Assembly (NCBI GenBank): GCA_029260215.1 | Contig: JAJDDQ010000014.1 | Location: 79,446-143,445 of the forward strand | Origin: Phycisphaerae bacterium | GTDB taxonomy: Bacteria > Planctomycetota > Phycisphaerae > UBA1845 | Length of the DNA: 64,000 nucleotides | Direction: 5' to 3' | In this document: positions 26,001 through 35,681 of the stretch, in pieces | Layout of the letters: each line of letters starts with the position of its first letter | Position numbering within the stretch: the first letter of the stretch is position 1 | Notes under the pieces: model-generated | What the model saw: the letters and a program-made list of their open reading frames with translations, nothing else | What the model was told of the DNA's origin: nothing | Databases searched by the model: none | Position numbers and translations under genes: made by a program

Positions 26001-27586
26001 TGCCCGACCAGGAATCATCCGTCTCAATTCCGACGCGCCTGGCCTGCTGGTTGCTGCCGGCAGCGCTGCTCACGCCGATGATCTTTTTCCCGCTCACGCG
26101 CGATTCGGGCATTTTTGCCTATGTCGGCGGGACAATCCTGGACGGCGGCTTGCCGTATCGCGACGTGTTTGATCAAAAAGGTCCGGGCATTCACTACGTC
26201 TACGCGTTGGCGATGGCGGTCTTTGGCCGATCGGACTGGGGCGTGCGTTTCTTCTTCTACCTGCTCGCCCTCGGCGGCGCGCAGGCGGCGGCCAGCGTGG
26301 GAAGACGCATCGCCGGCTCGGCGGTTGCGTTGCCGAGCGCTATTTGCTTCGCCTTGGCCGTCATGGAAGGCGACAAACATTGCCCCTGGAAAACCGCACA
26401 GGCGGAGGATGTGCTCGCGGTTCTGACTCTTGCCGTCGTGGCATTACTCAGCACACGCGACGGCTTGCGTTCGACGGGCCGGGTGTTTCTGGCGGGTGCC
26501 ATGCTGGGGCTGTCATGCTGGTTCAAGCCGACTGCGCTTGTGCCCGCGCTGCTTATCGGTGCCGCAGCCTTGTACCGCCGGGCGCGCGAGGCTGACACTT
26601 CTCCGGTCGCGGCGGTGTTCAGACTGTCAGCCGTCGCAACCGCGGGTTTTCTGGTTCCCGCCGTCGCGTTCGCCAGCTACTTCATTTACGTCGGAATATG
26701 GGACGATTTCTGGTCCAACGTCGTCACGTACAACCTTTCGGGATACGCCGGCGCCGACACGGGGCGAGACCTCACCAACGCGTTCGCCTTCGTCGATGTC
26801 CGCTGGCGAGGCCTGCTTCTGCTGGCCTTTGCAGGCGTGGTCATCGTTCGAACACGCAGCGCCACGCCGGTCGTGTTGTTATGGGCTGCTCTGGTGGGAA
26901 ACTGGTTGGCTGTCGTCGGGCAGGGGAAGTATTTCATCTATCACTGGACGCCGATGATCGGTTGTGTGGCCGTTCTTGCGGGCTGCGGAGTCTCGGGCTT
27001 GTACGGTGTTCTTCGTGATCGCTGGACGAACTGGATCGCCGGTGCGATCGGGCTGGCTGGATTGGTCGTGGTGCCGTTGGCAGCCGCACCGGCGGACCCT
27101 GCCTATGTCGTGCGGGAGTGGTGGCTGAACGTTGCCCGGCTGGCTGCGAAAAAGACAACGGTGGACGAGTTCCGCAGTAACGTCTGGACGGGGTCAGCCA
27201 AGCACAAGGTATCGGACGAAGTCGCGCGGTATTTGGCTGACCATGTCGGCGATGGCGAGTTCGTTCTGATCTGGGGGCATGAGACCGTGGTCAACTTCGA
27301 ATCCGGTACGCGATCGCCCACGCGCTTTGCCTTCGATGCAGTGCTCTCTGTTGAAGGTCCGCTTCGCGAATCGTATCGCCGGGAGTTCCTCGAAGACCTG
27401 GCTCAGCGTCCGCCGGCGTATGTTGTGGTCGTGACCGACGATTTGACGCCTTTTGAACCGAAGAATTCGGACGATCAGTTGAAGGACTTTCCCGAGCTGG
27501 AAGGTTTCATCGATTCAAATTGTCGCGAGGAAAAGCACATTGGGAATTTCGACATTCTCAGTTGCCGATCCGGAGCCGGGAAATAG
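26000..27586 (+). CDS. GT-C membrane glycosyltransferase (ArnT/GT39-like)
   Basis: 528 residues from the ATG that shares a base with the asnB stop (TAATG). The first luminal loop has the acidic signature RDSGIFAYVGGTILDGGLPY followed by RDVFDQKGPG, as in ArnT/dolichyl-phosphate-mannose transferases. About ten to eleven hydrophobic helices follow to about residue 385, then a soluble C-terminal domain. Such enzymes transfer a sugar from a polyprenyl-phosphate donor on the periplasmic side. The ArnC-like GT2 two genes downstream could make that donor. Substrates unknown. Confidence 0.8.
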   Translation: MPDQESSVSIPTRLACWLLPAALLTPMIFFPLTRDSGIFAYVGGTILDGGLPYRDVFDQKGPGIHYVYALAMAVFGRSDWGVRFFFYLLALGGAQAAASVGRRIAGSAVALPSAICFALAVMEGDKHCPWKTAQAEDVLAVLTLAVVALLSTRDGLRSTGRVFLAGAMLGLSCWFKPTALVPALLIGAAALYRRAREADTSPVAAVFRLSAVATAGFLVPAVAFASYFIYVGIWDDFWSNVVTYNLSGYAGADTGRDLTNAFAFVDVRWRGLLLLAFAGVVIVRTRSATPVVLLWAALVGNWLAVVGQGKYFIYHWTPMIGCVAVLAGCGVSGLYGVLRDRWTNWIAGAIGLAGLVVVPLAAAPADPAYVVREWWLNVARLAAKKTTVDEFRSNVWTGSAKHKVSDEVARYLADHVGDGEFVLIWGHETVVNFESGTRSPTRFAFDAVLSVEGPLRESYRREFLEDLAQRPPAYVVVVTDDLTPFEPKNSDDQLKDFPELEGFIDSNCREEKHIGNFDILSCRSGAGK

Positions 27587-27613
27587 ACTCGTGGGAAACG
27601 CACGCAAACGATC

Positions 27614-28741
27614 ATGAACGCAAACGCAGTCGAATTCGATGCCGTCATCGTCGGCGGAGGCTTCTTTGGGTGCTCCGTGGCCACGCACCTCGCGCGCGAG
27701 CTCGGCGAACGCACGATTGTCCTCGAACGCGGTTCCGATGCTCTTCAGCGCGCCTCTTATGCCAATCAAGCCCGCGTCCACAATGGCTACCACTATCCTC
27801 GCAGCGTGCTCACCGCTTTTCGATGTCGGGTCAACTTTCCGCGATTCGTCGATGATTTCCCCGGCTGCATCATGGACACTCATGAAAAATACTACGGTGT
27901 CGGCAAGCGATTCTCCAAGGTCAACGCGGTGCAGTTCAAGCGATTCTGCGAGTTGATCGGCGCACCTGTTTCACCCGCACCGAAGGACATCAAGAGACTC
28001 TTTAATCTCGACTATGTTGATGATGTATTCAGCACGCGCGAGTACATTTTCGATGCCGTCAAACTGAAGAACGAAACCCTCGATCGAGCGCGCAACGCAG
28101 GCGTCGAGATTCGATTCAACACCGAAGCCACCTGCGTCCGGCGATCGGACGACGGCTCTATGGAACTGGAGGCGAACGGTCCCGACGGTGCGTACACGCT
28201 TACGACCCGCAGTGTTTACAATTGCACGTACGCCCGCCTTAACAAGCTCCTGCACAACTCCGGCTTGCCTACGCTGTTCCTCAAGCACGAGCTGACTGAG
28301 ATGGCGCTGGTCGAGGTTCCCGATGTTATCGCCAATCGCGGCATCACCATGATGTGCGGCCCGTTTTTTTCGATCATGCCGTTTCCGGCACGTGGGCTGC
28401 ATACGCTGTCGCATGTCCGCTACACACCGCATTGCGAGTGGTTCGACCGCAAGAACGAGCCGTACCGCGATCCGTACGAATACATCGAAACCTGCGACAA
28501 AACGTCCAACTACGTTTATATGGTCAAGGACGCTGAAAGGTATATTCCATGCCTGAGAGAATGCCGATATCAGGACTCGATCTGGGAAGTAAAAACCGTG
28601 CTCCCGAAGAGCGAGGTGGACGACAGCCGGCCGGTGCTGTACCAGAAGGACTGGGGGTTGCCGAATCTGACCTGCATGATGGGCGGCAAGATCGACAACA
28701 TATACGACATCATGGACTTCCTGACGCCGGCCAGGGTATGA
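27614..28741 (+). CDS. FAD-dependent oxidoreductase, DAO family
   Basis: 375 residues. N-terminal dinucleotide-binding fold AVIVGGGFFGCSVATHLARE with the acidic end TIVLERGSD, then ASYANQARVHNGYHYPRS, a substrate-domain segment typical of the DAO group (D-amino-acid, glycine or 2-hydroxyacid oxidases). No signal peptide. Oxidises an amine or hydroxyacid with FAD; within this cluster it may act on a sugar-linked amino acid or hydroxyacid (inference). The stop overlaps the next start (ATGA). Confidence 0.83.
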   Translation: MNANAVEFDAVIVGGGFFGCSVATHLARELGERTIVLERGSDALQRASYANQARVHNGYHYPRSVLTAFRCRVNFPRFVDDFPGCIMDTHEKYYGVGKRFSKVNAVQFKRFCELIGAPVSPAPKDIKRLFNLDYVDDVFSTREYIFDAVKLKNETLDRARNAGVEIRFNTEATCVRRSDDGSMELEANGPDGAYTLTTRSVYNCTYARLNKLLHNSGLPTLFLKHELTEMALVEVPDVIANRGITMMCGPFFSIMPFPARGLHTLSHVRYTPHCEWFDRKNEPYRDPYEYIETCDKTSNYVYMVKDAERYIPCLRECRYQDSIWEVKTVLPKSEVDDSRPVLYQKDWGLPNLTCMMGGKIDNIYDIMDFLTPARV

Positions 28742-29748
28742 ACAACATGTCCAAACAGCCCTCATCCGATACGTTCGTTTCCGTTGTTTCACCTCTGCAC
28801 AACGACGCAGACATCGTCGAGGAGTTCATCGAGGAGATTATTGGTGTTCTCAAGTCCCACTACGCCAACTACGAACTCGTTCTTGTTGACGACGGCTCGA
28901 CGGATGCGACCGTCTCAGCCGTCGTCCCAATGTTGAAAAGACACGAGTGCATCCGCCTCATCCGCCTGTCACGGAATTTTGGAAGCGAAATCGCGGTAGC
29001 CGCCGGGTTGGACACCGTCATCGGTGATTTCGTGGTCGTTATGGACCCCGCTAGTGATCCACCGGCGGCCATCACCGAAATGGTGGAGATGTGTCGTAAG
29101 GGTGTGGGCGCTGTTTTCGGCGTCAAGCCGCGGAATGATGACGCCCCATTTTACCTGCGGCATGGCCGACGACTTTTTTACTGGTTCCTCGATCGGGCGC
29201 TGGGCATCGACATTCCGCACAATTCGACCGGATTCAACGCGTTCAGTCGTCAAACCGTCAACGCCATTGTCAGCATCAAGGACCGTTTTCGTTTCCTGCG
29301 CAGTTTTTCGATGCACGTCGGCTATGGCAACACGACCATGCCGTATGAACCGATTCGCCGACGCGCCGAGCGACGCCATCGCGGATTCCTCAACGCCCTC
29401 GATTTGGCTGTCAACATGATCGCCACGAACTCGACGCGACCGTTGCGATTCGTCGGCTTGATGGGCCTGCTCCTGAGCATGGCCAGCTTCGCGTACATCG
29501 GTTACGTCTTTCTGGTCTATTTTTTCAGCGACAATATCGCCGCGGGCTGGACGACCCGCTCGCTGCACACCTCGGCGATGTTCATGTTCCTGTTCATGAT
29601 TCTCGCGGTGATGAGCGAGTACATTGGCCGCCTGCTGGACGAGGTCAAAGGACGTCCGCTCTACTACGTCGTGGAGGAACGCCACAGCTCCGTCCTTATC
29701 GCTCACGAGGACCGCAAGAACGTTGTGACCGAATCCGTCGAGGAGTAA
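28738..29748 (+). CDS. GT2 polyprenyl-phosphate glycosyltransferase (ArnC/DPM1-like)
   Basis: 336 residues from the ATG overlapping the previous stop. GT-A fold: FVSVVSPLHNDADIVEEF, VLVDDGSTDATVSAV, and VVVMDPASDPP at the DXD position. Two C-terminal membrane helices (about residues 235-262 and 277-300) and the ending EYIGRLLDEVKGRPLYYVVE match ArnC/GtrB-type transferases, which load a sugar onto undecaprenyl phosphate. It therefore pairs naturally with the GT-C protein at 26000-27586. Confidence 0.88.
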   Translation: MNNMSKQPSSDTFVSVVSPLHNDADIVEEFIEEIIGVLKSHYANYELVLVDDGSTDATVSAVVPMLKRHECIRLIRLSRNFGSEIAVAAGLDTVIGDFVVVMDPASDPPAAITEMVEMCRKGVGAVFGVKPRNDDAPFYLRHGRRLFYWFLDRALGIDIPHNSTGFNAFSRQTVNAIVSIKDRFRFLRSFSMHVGYGNTTMPYEPIRRRAERRHRGFLNALDLAVNMIATNSTRPLRFVGLMGLLLSMASFAYIGYVFLVYFFSDNIAAGWTTRSLHTSAMFMFLFMILAVMSEYIGRLLDEVKGRPLYYVVEERHSSVLIAHEDRKNVVTESVEE

Positions 29749-29805
29749 GGCATGCCCGCGGAGGCCGTCAGGAATTTTGATTGACCACGCGAAGGAGCAT
29801 CACTC

Positions 29806-30822
29806 TTGCCCGATATCACTGTACTAATCACCGGCGGAGGAACAGCCTGTTCCCAATCGGTTATAAAGGCTTTGCGGTCCCAGCACGACTACAACACGCG
29901 CATTGTGACCGTGGACATGCAGTCCAATAACGCAGGCCGATGGTACAGCGACGCTTTTCATAACGTACCCGTTGCCAGCGATCCCGCGTTCCTCGACCGT
30001 GTGCTCGACGTCTGCCGAATGGAAAAAGTCGATATGCTTATTCCGATCGTCGATTACGAATTCGACGCTTTCGCTGCGAACAAATCGCGATTCGCCGAGA
30101 TCGGCTGCCGTGTCGTCATCTCCGACCCTGCCGCCATCACACAGTGCAATGACAAGCTGGCTACGTACGAGTTCTTCAGAAAAATCGGTGTCGAAACGCC
30201 GAAGTCCTGGCTGCCGCAAGATATCGACCCGCACACGCTCCAATACCCCGTTTTCATCAAGCCGCGATTTATGGGGCGCGCATCGATCGATGCCCACAAA
30301 ATTCGCGATGTCGAGGAATTTGAGTTTTACACCCAACGCATCGACAAGCCTCTCATTCAGGAAGCCGTTGTTGGTGACGAGTTCACGGTTGATGTCCTTT
30401 GTGATTTTGAAGGCCGCGCACTCAATGGTGTCGTACGCCGCCGCATCGAAACCAAAGCCGGTGTTTCTTACAAGGGGGAAACCGTCAAAGACAACGCAAT
30501 GCTCGAAACTGCCGTCAAGATTGCTGAAGCGTTGCCCATCATTGGTCCTGCCAACATCCAATGTTTCAAGTGCGACGGTCGCGAATGCTTCTTCGAAATC
30601 AACCCGCGTTACTCCGGCACGCTCGTGCTCTCCATCGCAGCCGGCTTCAACAGCCCAGCCTGGTTGGTGCGCTTGGCGCTCGGTGAACACGTCGAACGAG
30701 ACATGGGTCGCTACGAAGCAGGCGTCCGCATGATGCGCTATTGGCAGGAGGTTTTTGTGGATTGCGAAGACCGAAAACTGCCCGACCTCAACATGGCACC
30801 GCAGACGGAGGTCGCTCGATGA
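29806..30822 (+). CDS. ATP-grasp domain ligase
   Basis: 338 residues, TTG start after GCGAAGGAGCATCACTC. N-terminal Rossmann-like pre-ATP-grasp domain (VLITGGGTACSQSVIKAL), then the ATP-grasp core: YPVFIKPRFMGRASIDAHKI, PLIQEAVVGDEFTVDVLCDF and the metal-binding FFEINPRYSG. It resembles the carbamoyl-phosphate-synthase-large-chain/PylC-like group found in polysaccharide clusters. The family joins a carboxylate to an amine or other nucleophile through an acyl-phosphate. Possible role: attach an amino acid or similar group to a sugar (inference). Stop overlaps the next start. Confidence 0.85.
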   Translation: MPDITVLITGGGTACSQSVIKALRSQHDYNTRIVTVDMQSNNAGRWYSDAFHNVPVASDPAFLDRVLDVCRMEKVDMLIPIVDYEFDAFAANKSRFAEIGCRVVISDPAAITQCNDKLATYEFFRKIGVETPKSWLPQDIDPHTLQYPVFIKPRFMGRASIDAHKIRDVEEFEFYTQRIDKPLIQEAVVGDEFTVDVLCDFEGRALNGVVRRRIETKAGVSYKGETVKDNAMLETAVKIAEALPIIGPANIQCFKCDGRECFFEINPRYSGTLVLSIAAGFNSPAWLVRLALGEHVERDMGRYEAGVRMMRYWQEVFVDCEDRKLPDLNMAPQTEVAR

Positions 30823-31832
30823 TGGATTTTCATGCGATCCAGAAACGACTCGAACAATCAGAGATCATCGGCTACGGTCCGGGTGCGGCTTTGGCTGTCA
30901 CACTCGAAACCGCCAACATCAACGTTGCGTTCGCGGTTGGTGACGATCCGGAACTCTGGGGTCAATCCACGGCGGGCGTGCCCATCCGGTCACCGGAAGT
31001 GCTGGCTACGGTGGACAAGGAACGCTCGTTCGTCGTTGTCTTCGCCTACACACCGCAAGCTATTCAGAGTATTCGCCGCAGGCTCGAATCGATGGGTTTT
31101 GAACACGGGCGCCACTGGATCGATTGCTCCGTCCTGCACTTCAGCAGCATCGCCCTCCGACTGAAAGAGACGTTGCGGATCGATGCCGATCTGTCGCTCT
31201 TCCACAAAACGCAGGTTCTCTCACACTACGCGAAACCGCTCACGCAATCCGGCGCTGCGGGCACTTGGCTTTTCGAAGAACTCGCCCGCCGCGCCGCGGC
31301 AAGCGTCCCCGGATCATTCGCTGAACTCGGTGTTTTTCAGGGGGGCAACGCGTTTGTGGCGAACACGCTGCTGGGCGATGAAATCGAAGGTCGCCCTTAT
31401 CACCTGTTCGACTCGTTTGAGGGTTTCCCGACTCTGTCGCATCACGATCCCGCGTCGCGCGCCGGAGACTTCAAGGATACGTCGCTTGAGGAAGTACGTT
31501 CCATGTTCAGCCACTTCCCCAACACGCATATCCATGTCGGCTTTTTTTCCGACACGCTGGCCGATGTTGCCGACGAACGATTTTCGCTTGTCTATGTTGA
31601 TTGCGATCTGTACGAACCAGCCGTCGAGTGCTGTGCCTTTTTTTACGACCGCCTCAACCCCGGCGGATTTCTGCTTTTTCATGACTATTACACCCAAAAA
31701 CTCGACTTGCCTCCGCAGATCAAGGCACCGTTCGATGGCATTACGCGCGCGGTCAATGCCTTCCTTTCGGATAAGCCGGAGAGTATCATACCTTTTCCGG
31801 AAACGTCGCACGCATTGTTCGTCAAAGCCTGA
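30819..31832 (+). CDS. TylF/MycF-like SAM-dependent O-methyltransferase with N-terminal extra domain
   Basis: 337 residues from ATG 30819 (ATGA overlap); ATG 30822 is an equal alternative. Residues 1-110 look like a separate small Rossmann-type domain (IIGYGPGAALAVTLE). The methyltransferase starts near 145: FAELGVFQGGNAFVANTLL (SAM loop), LFDSFEGFP, then VYVDCDLYEP and FLLFHDYY, carrying the Asp metal ligands of TylF/MycF sugar methyltransferases. It probably O-methylates a hydroxyl on a cluster-specific sugar. Confidence 0.86.
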   Translation: MMDFHAIQKRLEQSEIIGYGPGAALAVTLETANINVAFAVGDDPELWGQSTAGVPIRSPEVLATVDKERSFVVVFAYTPQAIQSIRRRLESMGFEHGRHWIDCSVLHFSSIALRLKETLRIDADLSLFHKTQVLSHYAKPLTQSGAAGTWLFEELARRAAASVPGSFAELGVFQGGNAFVANTLLGDEIEGRPYHLFDSFEGFPTLSHHDPASRAGDFKDTSLEEVRSMFSHFPNTHIHVGFFSDTLADVADERFSLVYVDCDLYEPAVECCAFFYDRLNPGGFLLFHDYYTQKLDLPPQIKAPFDGITRAVNAFLSDKPESIIPFPETSHALFVKA

Positions 31833-31920
31833 CACGCACGCATCCCTGATGCGATTTAGGCTATGGAATCGCGGCCACGATTCGGTTCGGAAGGCCGTAT
31901 CGCAGCACAGGAGAGGTTAA

Positions 31921-32652
31921 ATGCGAGAGGAAACAGACAGGCTCGACAATGTCGCCAAGCATTACGACCCGTACCAGAGTTTCGACTATTGCCTCATACA
32001 GTTCGACGCTGAAGAGATTTGCCCCAGAGTTGAAGGGAAGTCAGCTTTGGAACTCGGCTGCGCTACCGGTGTCATGAGCGCCAGGCTTGCCCAAGCTGCC
32101 GCCAAACTCACCATCGTCGATGGGGCAGCCGAGTATGTCGATCAAACGCGCGCTGTCATCGAGAAAACCGAGGGTACGACCGCCGAAGTGACCTACGTTG
32201 CTTCCTTATTCGAAGACTTCGAACCCGACTGCAAATTCGACGCGGTAATTCTCGCAAACATCCTTGAACATATCGAGAATCCGACCGACCTGCTCAAGCG
32301 GGCAGCCGCATGGCTCAAGCCCGGTGGCGAGCTGCACATCGTCGTACCCAACGCCCAGTCGCTGCACCGTCGCATAGGCCACGCGATGGGCATGCTCGAG
32401 CACCCCGGCGCCATGACCGAGAACGATCACAAACTGGGCCATCGTCGCGTCTACGAATTCGATACGCTACGCGACGACATTCAATGCGCGAATCTGCAAA
32501 TCATTCACGAAACGGGGATTTTCCTCAAACCCCTTTCCAACGCCCAAATGGAGTCCTATGGCAAGCAACTCACTGACGCCCTGTACAAAGTCGGTCAGGA
32601 CCTCCCAGAGTGGTGCGCCGAGATCTATTTTATCGCTAGACCCCGAGCTTGA
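31921..32652 (+). CDS. Class I SAM-dependent methyltransferase
   Basis: 243 residues with AGGAGAGG just before the ATG. Motif I ALELGCATGVMSARLAQ, an acidic second strand TIVDGAAEYVD, and VILANILEHIENPTDLL with LKPGGELHIVVPN mark a Methyltransf_11/23-type enzyme. Nearby RRIGHAMGMLEHPGAMTEND is a helix common in polysaccharide-cluster methyltransferases. Acceptor unknown. Followed without a gap by the HAD gene. Confidence 0.87.
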   Translation: MREETDRLDNVAKHYDPYQSFDYCLIQFDAEEICPRVEGKSALELGCATGVMSARLAQAAAKLTIVDGAAEYVDQTRAVIEKTEGTTAEVTYVASLFEDFEPDCKFDAVILANILEHIENPTDLLKRAAAWLKPGGELHIVVPNAQSLHRRIGHAMGMLEHPGAMTENDHKLGHRRVYEFDTLRDDIQCANLQIIHETGIFLKPLSNAQMESYGKQLTDALYKVGQDLPEWCAEIYFIARPRA

Positions 32653-32687
32653 TCCGCGTCGCCTTCGCCGCCGATACTAACAACACC

Positions 32688-33332
32688 ATGAAGATTTTCT
32701 TCGATCTCGACGGACCCATACTCGACAACCGTCGAAAATACCACGCTATCTACACTTCATTGCTCGAACGCGGTCACCACGCCGCCCTCTCTGTAGAGGA
32801 ATACTGGGATTGCAAGCGCAGGAAGATTCCCGAAGCGGAAATTCTCGCCAAGACCAGCCCCCCCGAGTTTTTTGATGAATACAGCGCCGAGCGCATGCGC
32901 ATCATAGAGGATTTGGAGTACCTGAAACTCGATATTGTTTGGCCCGGAATCCCCGAACTGCTCGATTCATGGTCCCGCGAGCACGATTTGTTCGTCGTCA
33001 CCATGCGAAATCGGCGCGACATGCTCCTGCGTCAGCTCGACCATTTCGACCTCCGCCGGCACTTCCGTGAAATCCTCAACGAGGATACCAACGCAGGAAC
33101 CGCCGATGTCAAAGCAAGACTAATGACCCCTTACATCTCCAACCCAACCGAAGCTGTCATGATCGGCGACACCGAGCCCGATATCCGAGCGGGCCAACGC
33201 GTCGGCATCCGCACTGTGGCTGTCACCTGCGGTATTCGGACCCGCGAGCACCTGGAGACCGCCCAACCGGACCACTTCGTCCGCCACGCTACCGACATCA
33301 CGCTGGCCTGGCTCACGTCGGCCCGAGCTTGA
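32688..33332 (+). CDS. HAD-superfamily phosphatase
   Basis: 214 residues from the ATG at 32688. A TTG at 32649 overlapping the previous stop would add 13 residues; neither start has a good ribosome site. Motif I FFDLDGPILDN (nucleophile and acid/base Asp), motif II FVVTMRNRRD, a Lys at DVKARLM and motif IV MIGDTEPDIRAG are all present. A helical cap lies at about 20-85. Such proteins remove phosphate from sugar phosphates or phosphoglycolate; here probably a sugar-phosphate step in glycan precursor synthesis (inference). Confidence 0.85.
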   Translation: MKIFFDLDGPILDNRRKYHAIYTSLLERGHHAALSVEEYWDCKRRKIPEAEILAKTSPPEFFDEYSAERMRIIEDLEYLKLDIVWPGIPELLDSWSREHDLFVVTMRNRRDMLLRQLDHFDLRRHFREILNEDTNAGTADVKARLMTPYISNPTEAVMIGDTEPDIRAGQRVGIRTVAVTCGIRTREHLETAQPDHFVRHATDITLAWLTSARA

Positions 33333-33408
33333 TTAAGAACATGCTCCAGCTTGCCGATTCTGACTCCAGGGACGATCATCCATGCTGACGATCAGATAGC
33401 AGGCCGAC

Positions 33409-34218
33409 ATGACCACGACCGCCATGACCGATCCAAAAGAATCGTCCGCCCCGAATCCAGCACTGTCGCAGGCCAAGAGCGAATCCCCCAGGCCCACGAT
33501 CAGCATCTGTATCCCCGCGTACAACGAAGCCGAAAACCTGCCGGCTGTTCTTGATGAAGCGTTGGAGACTCTGGACGCGATCCCAGGCTGGCACGAAATT
33601 GTCGTGGTCGACGATGGCAGCAAGGACGACACCTGGCCTCTACTGGAGGAGAAAGCGGTGGCCGACGATCGCGTTCGACCGGTCCGGCATGACAAGAATC
33701 GCGGTCTCGCCGCCGCGTTGGAATCCGCCATCGCCGCCGCGAACGGTGAGTACATCTTTCTCATCAGTGCGGATCGCCAGTGCAGCATGAACGAACTCAT
33801 AGCCATGTACGCCCGGGCGCAGGACGGCTTCGATGTTGTCGTCGGTGCCCGTCGTACGAAGCAATACACCCCTTGGCGAAAACTCGTCAGCGGCAGTTTC
33901 AACTTTTTCGTTTTCCTGCTGTGGGGCAAGCACTTCGGCGACATCGGATTCTGCCAACTCGCCCGGGCCTCCCTGTGGCAGCGCATTCCGATCACCACGC
34001 AATCCGCTTTCGCCCAGGCTGAACGACTTATCATCGCACACGGAAACGGCGCGAAGATCACACACGTACCCGTCGATCACCACGACCGGCAGGCCGGGAC
34101 GAGCAGCTTTGCCAGCCCTATGACGGCTGTTCAGGCCTTCATCGACATGCTAGGATTCCGCCTCTCAAAACGGGGGCGATTGAAAATCAACGCCGACTGG
34201 AAGAGGCTTCGACCTTGA
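33409..34218 (+). CDS. GT2 family glycosyltransferase, DPM1-like, without membrane tail
   Basis: 269 residues. TISICIPAYNEAENLPAVLD, IVVVDDGSKDDTW and FLISADRQCSM (DXD region) define the GT-A fold. DHHDRQAGTSSF resembles the R-x-G-x-S acceptor motif of dolichyl/undecaprenyl-phosphate transferases. No C-terminal membrane helices, unlike the ArnC-like gene upstream. Probably forms a polyprenyl-linked sugar at the inner face of the membrane. Confidence 0.86.
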   Translation: MTTTAMTDPKESSAPNPALSQAKSESPRPTISICIPAYNEAENLPAVLDEALETLDAIPGWHEIVVVDDGSKDDTWPLLEEKAVADDRVRPVRHDKNRGLAAALESAIAAANGEYIFLISADRQCSMNELIAMYARAQDGFDVVVGARRTKQYTPWRKLVSGSFNFFVFLLWGKHFGDIGFCQLARASLWQRIPITTQSAFAQAERLIIAHGNGAKITHVPVDHHDRQAGTSSFASPMTAVQAFIDMLGFRLSKRGRLKINADWKRLRP

Positions 34219-34342
34219 GACGCCTCCTTCGACCATAGCGGCGACCACAATGTCGCAGCCCAGGGAATTGCGAAGGCGCCAGATTAGGTGCGATCAGGAC
34301 GAGAAACGATCACACGCACCCTATTTCAAGGATCACGTCACC

Positions 34343-35470
34343 ATGCAGATACCGTTGATGGACCTCAAGGCCCAATACAACACTATCAAGGCCGAAGTCC
34401 TCGATGCCATTCAGAACGTTTGCGAAAACGCCCAATTCGCCCTGGGGCCGGCCGTTGAGGCTTTCGAGCTCGATTTCGCCAAATATTGCGAAGCCAAACA
34501 CTGCATCGCGTTGAACACCGGCACCAGTGCTCTGCACCTGGCGCTCCGTGCCCTGGACATCGAGCCGGGCGATGAAGTCATCACAGTTCCGATGACGTTT
34601 ATCGCGACGGCGTGGTCCATCAGCTATGTGGGTGCCAAACCGGTCTTTGTGGACATCGACCCCGTCACACGCACCCTGAATCCGCTAAAACTCGAAAAGG
34701 CCATCACCCAGCGCACCAAAGCCATCATGCCTGTGCATCTTTACGGGCAGCCGGCCGAAATGGACGCGATACTCGCAATCGCCGAACGTCATGGCATCCC
34801 GGTCATCGAAGACGCCGCACAGGCACAGGGTGCTCGCTACAAGGGCAAACGTACCGGGTCGATCGGCACCGCCGCAGGATTCAGCTTCTACCCCAGCAAG
34901 AACCTCGGCGCTTTCGGCGAAGGAGGGGCATTGACCACCAACGACGACAAGATCGCCGAACGAGTGCGTAGCCTCCGCGATCACGCCCAGTCGAGTCGCT
35001 ACCACCATGTCGAGGTCGGCTACAACTACCGCATGGACGGTGTGCAGGGCGCTGTTCTTGGTGTGAAGCTCAAGCACCTTGACGACTGGAATGCCGCCCG
35101 CCGCCGACACTTCGATGCCTATCGCAAAGGGCTGGCTGGCTCGGAAAAACTCACGCTGCCAATCGAGCCCGATTACGCCGAAAGCGCGTGTCACCTCTTT
35201 AGCGTCGAGACCGACGATCGCGACATATTGTGCGACGGGCTGACCAAATCCGGCATCGGTGTCAGCAGCCATTATCCGATCCCGGTCCACCTCCAGCCAG
35301 CCTACTCCCATTTGGGGCGGAAAGCTGGTAGCTTCCCGGTCTCCGAACGTCTGGCCAACCGCTGCCTGAGCTTGCCGATGTTTCCCGAAATGAGCGCTGA
35401 GCAAATCCGCTTCGTGTGCGACAGCATAAGTCGCGTCGATCAGGGGGCTCGAGAGGGCGTCGCCGGATAA
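34343..35470 (+). CDS. DegT/DnrJ/EryC1 sugar aminotransferase
   Basis: 375 residues from ATG 34343, preceded by AAGGA nine to ten bases upstream; the upstream 31 in-frame codons lack family features. IPLMDLKAQYNTIK is the usual N-terminus. NTGTSALHLALRAL binds PLP phosphate, VIEDAAQAQGARYKG carries the Asp, and FYPSKNLGAFGEGGA the Schiff-base Lys. Converts a nucleotide-keto-sugar into an amino sugar. Last gene of the first glycan cluster. It supplies the amine that a ligase or acyl/methyltransferase could then modify. Confidence 0.92.
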   Translation: MQIPLMDLKAQYNTIKAEVLDAIQNVCENAQFALGPAVEAFELDFAKYCEAKHCIALNTGTSALHLALRALDIEPGDEVITVPMTFIATAWSISYVGAKPVFVDIDPVTRTLNPLKLEKAITQRTKAIMPVHLYGQPAEMDAILAIAERHGIPVIEDAAQAQGARYKGKRTGSIGTAAGFSFYPSKNLGAFGEGGALTTNDDKIAERVRSLRDHAQSSRYHHVEVGYNYRMDGVQGAVLGVKLKHLDDWNAARRRHFDAYRKGLAGSEKLTLPIEPDYAESACHLFSVETDDRDILCDGLTKSGIGVSSHYPIPVHLQPAYSHLGRKAGSFPVSERLANRCLSLPMFPEMSAEQIRFVCDSISRVDQGAREGVAG

Positions 35471-35681
35471 GAGCGGATCGGCGGAAGGCTTCAACGACGG
35501 AAACATCAGGGCAGCATCAGCGGCCAATCGATTGAATCGACCGGGCGAGCACCCAACCCGCTGAACGCTGTTCCGCGAATCCGCGGGTAATGCAAAGCCG
35601 TTCGACGGGCGCCCCGAGGAGCGGCTGTACGATTTCCGGTTAAGCCAAGCTTCTCCCACACATCTGATTGCGGGCCAGTGT

